The notes under the pieces were generated by a model. That model did no database searches, was not told the origin of the DNA, and saw nothing but the letters and a program-made list of their open reading frames with translations. The position numbers were made by a program, and so were the translations under genes. Below are positions 63,345 to 64,000 of a stretch of DNA of 64,000 nucleotides, in pieces (position 1 is the stretch's first letter; each line of letters starts with the position of its first letter). The stretch covers positions 13,880,274 to 13,944,273 of the forward strand of contig OZ007511.1 in the NCBI GenBank assembly GCA_963931865.1, in the 5' to 3' direction. Origin of the DNA: Axinella damicornis (taxonomy: Eukaryota; Porifera; Demospongiae; Axinellida; Axinellidae).

Positions 63345-64000
63345 TCCAGGAGAAATTGTGGGAAATGGGTATGACACTGTCGTGTGCATCTAATAATTCT
63401 TGGACACTAATGATGAGTACCACATAGTTTACTTAATGGGAGAAAACTTTTTCCCCAAGATTGGTCCTGGAGATCACTAGGTAGCCATGGCCTTGTTTAC
63501 TCACTGCCAGCGCTCTGGTTCAACGCTGGATGGTGGACCGCTGGATGGTCCGTGATTGTACTTCTTTCAAGGCTACTGTTCACTGGCGAACTGTGAATTC
63601 ACAAAAGTTCTCCATGCAATTTGCTTACCTTTCTCCTGCACATAAACCCCTAACTGTCTAACCAAACTCCCAAGGAACCTCTCAATTTACACTACATTCA
63701 GCCTGCATTATTCTCAGCTATGTCAACTCTCTGACAGCCTTTGAAGCAATTGTCAGTCTCTTTGCCATGTTGTGTTTCATTGACTAGACACCTGGACCTG
63801 GCCACCTCCAATGAAGTGCTAATAATCTGCTAATTTAAGCTCATTCACTTCCTGTATGTGGGCCCAATGCAGCCCTCTGATTGGTCAAACCCTATAGCCA
63901 CAATATGGAGATAATGGCTATTATTGGGAATCAGGATTTGGGTAATCCATTTAGCAGCTAGTAGCACCTGCCCCTAACATCATATGATCCGGCTAGCCAT
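63345..64000. other. Terminal stretch without recognized genes
   Basis: I see no coding exon. The segment around 63862-63900 (AATGCAGCCCTCTGATTGGT) resembles one at about 49700 (AATGCAGCCTTCTGATTGGT), suggesting a short dispersed repeat. Confidence 0.4.

Overview
The window is animal nuclear DNA. Its genes are spliced with GT-AG introns, it is crowded with short inverted-repeat transposons and minisatellites, and its genes are metazoan: caprin, RIC8, and RING/TRAF-type zinc finger/coiled-coil/MATH proteins. A sponge (demosponge) or similarly early-branching animal with compact introns is my best guess, by inference only. One run of 200 N (46301-46500) marks a scaffold gap.

Layout. 1-3.9 kb is a graveyard of inverted-repeat elements. 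3.9-15.0 kb (+) is an 11-exon caprin gene whose introns have filled with minisatellites and MITEs; the exons fit in phase and give about 592 residues. 17.4-32.6 kb (+) is a very large gene for a secreted or surface protein of about 2584 residues. It has a signal-peptide exon, a single 6.9-kb exon, and then six small phase-1 exons that encode three copies of a domain, each split inside a cysteine codon. Reading through the first of these introns gives an alternative C-terminus with a transmembrane segment. 33.5-46.3 kb (+) holds a cluster of intronless TRAF-like genes: three with RING (A, C, E), one RING-less (B), and one pseudogene (D) broken by a hAT-type MITE. 46.5-55.7 kb (-) is a RIC8 (synembryn) gene, convergent with TRAF-E across the gap. 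56-64 kb has only weak exon candidates among more repeats.

How the parts relate. The large gene and all four TRAF genes with intact 5' ends carry the same upstream module, an NRF1-like palindrome (GCATGCGCAG) followed by a GGGGTGGGGCT box, close to or just before the start codon. Relics of the large gene's domain exons lie between TRAF copies. This suggests a locus in which a repeat-domain surface protein and TRAF adaptors were duplicated together and may be co-regulated. Caprin and RIC8 look like ordinary single-copy housekeeping genes at the two flanks.

Mobile DNA. The most striking family is a set of 26-100 bp near-perfect palindromes ending TAGCCTCG or TAGTCTCG, five of them flanked by 9-bp target duplications and two by 8-bp ones. 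Other elements include TA-flanked MITEs, hAT-like elements with an 8-bp duplication and a paralogous empty site, and tRNA-derived SINEs.
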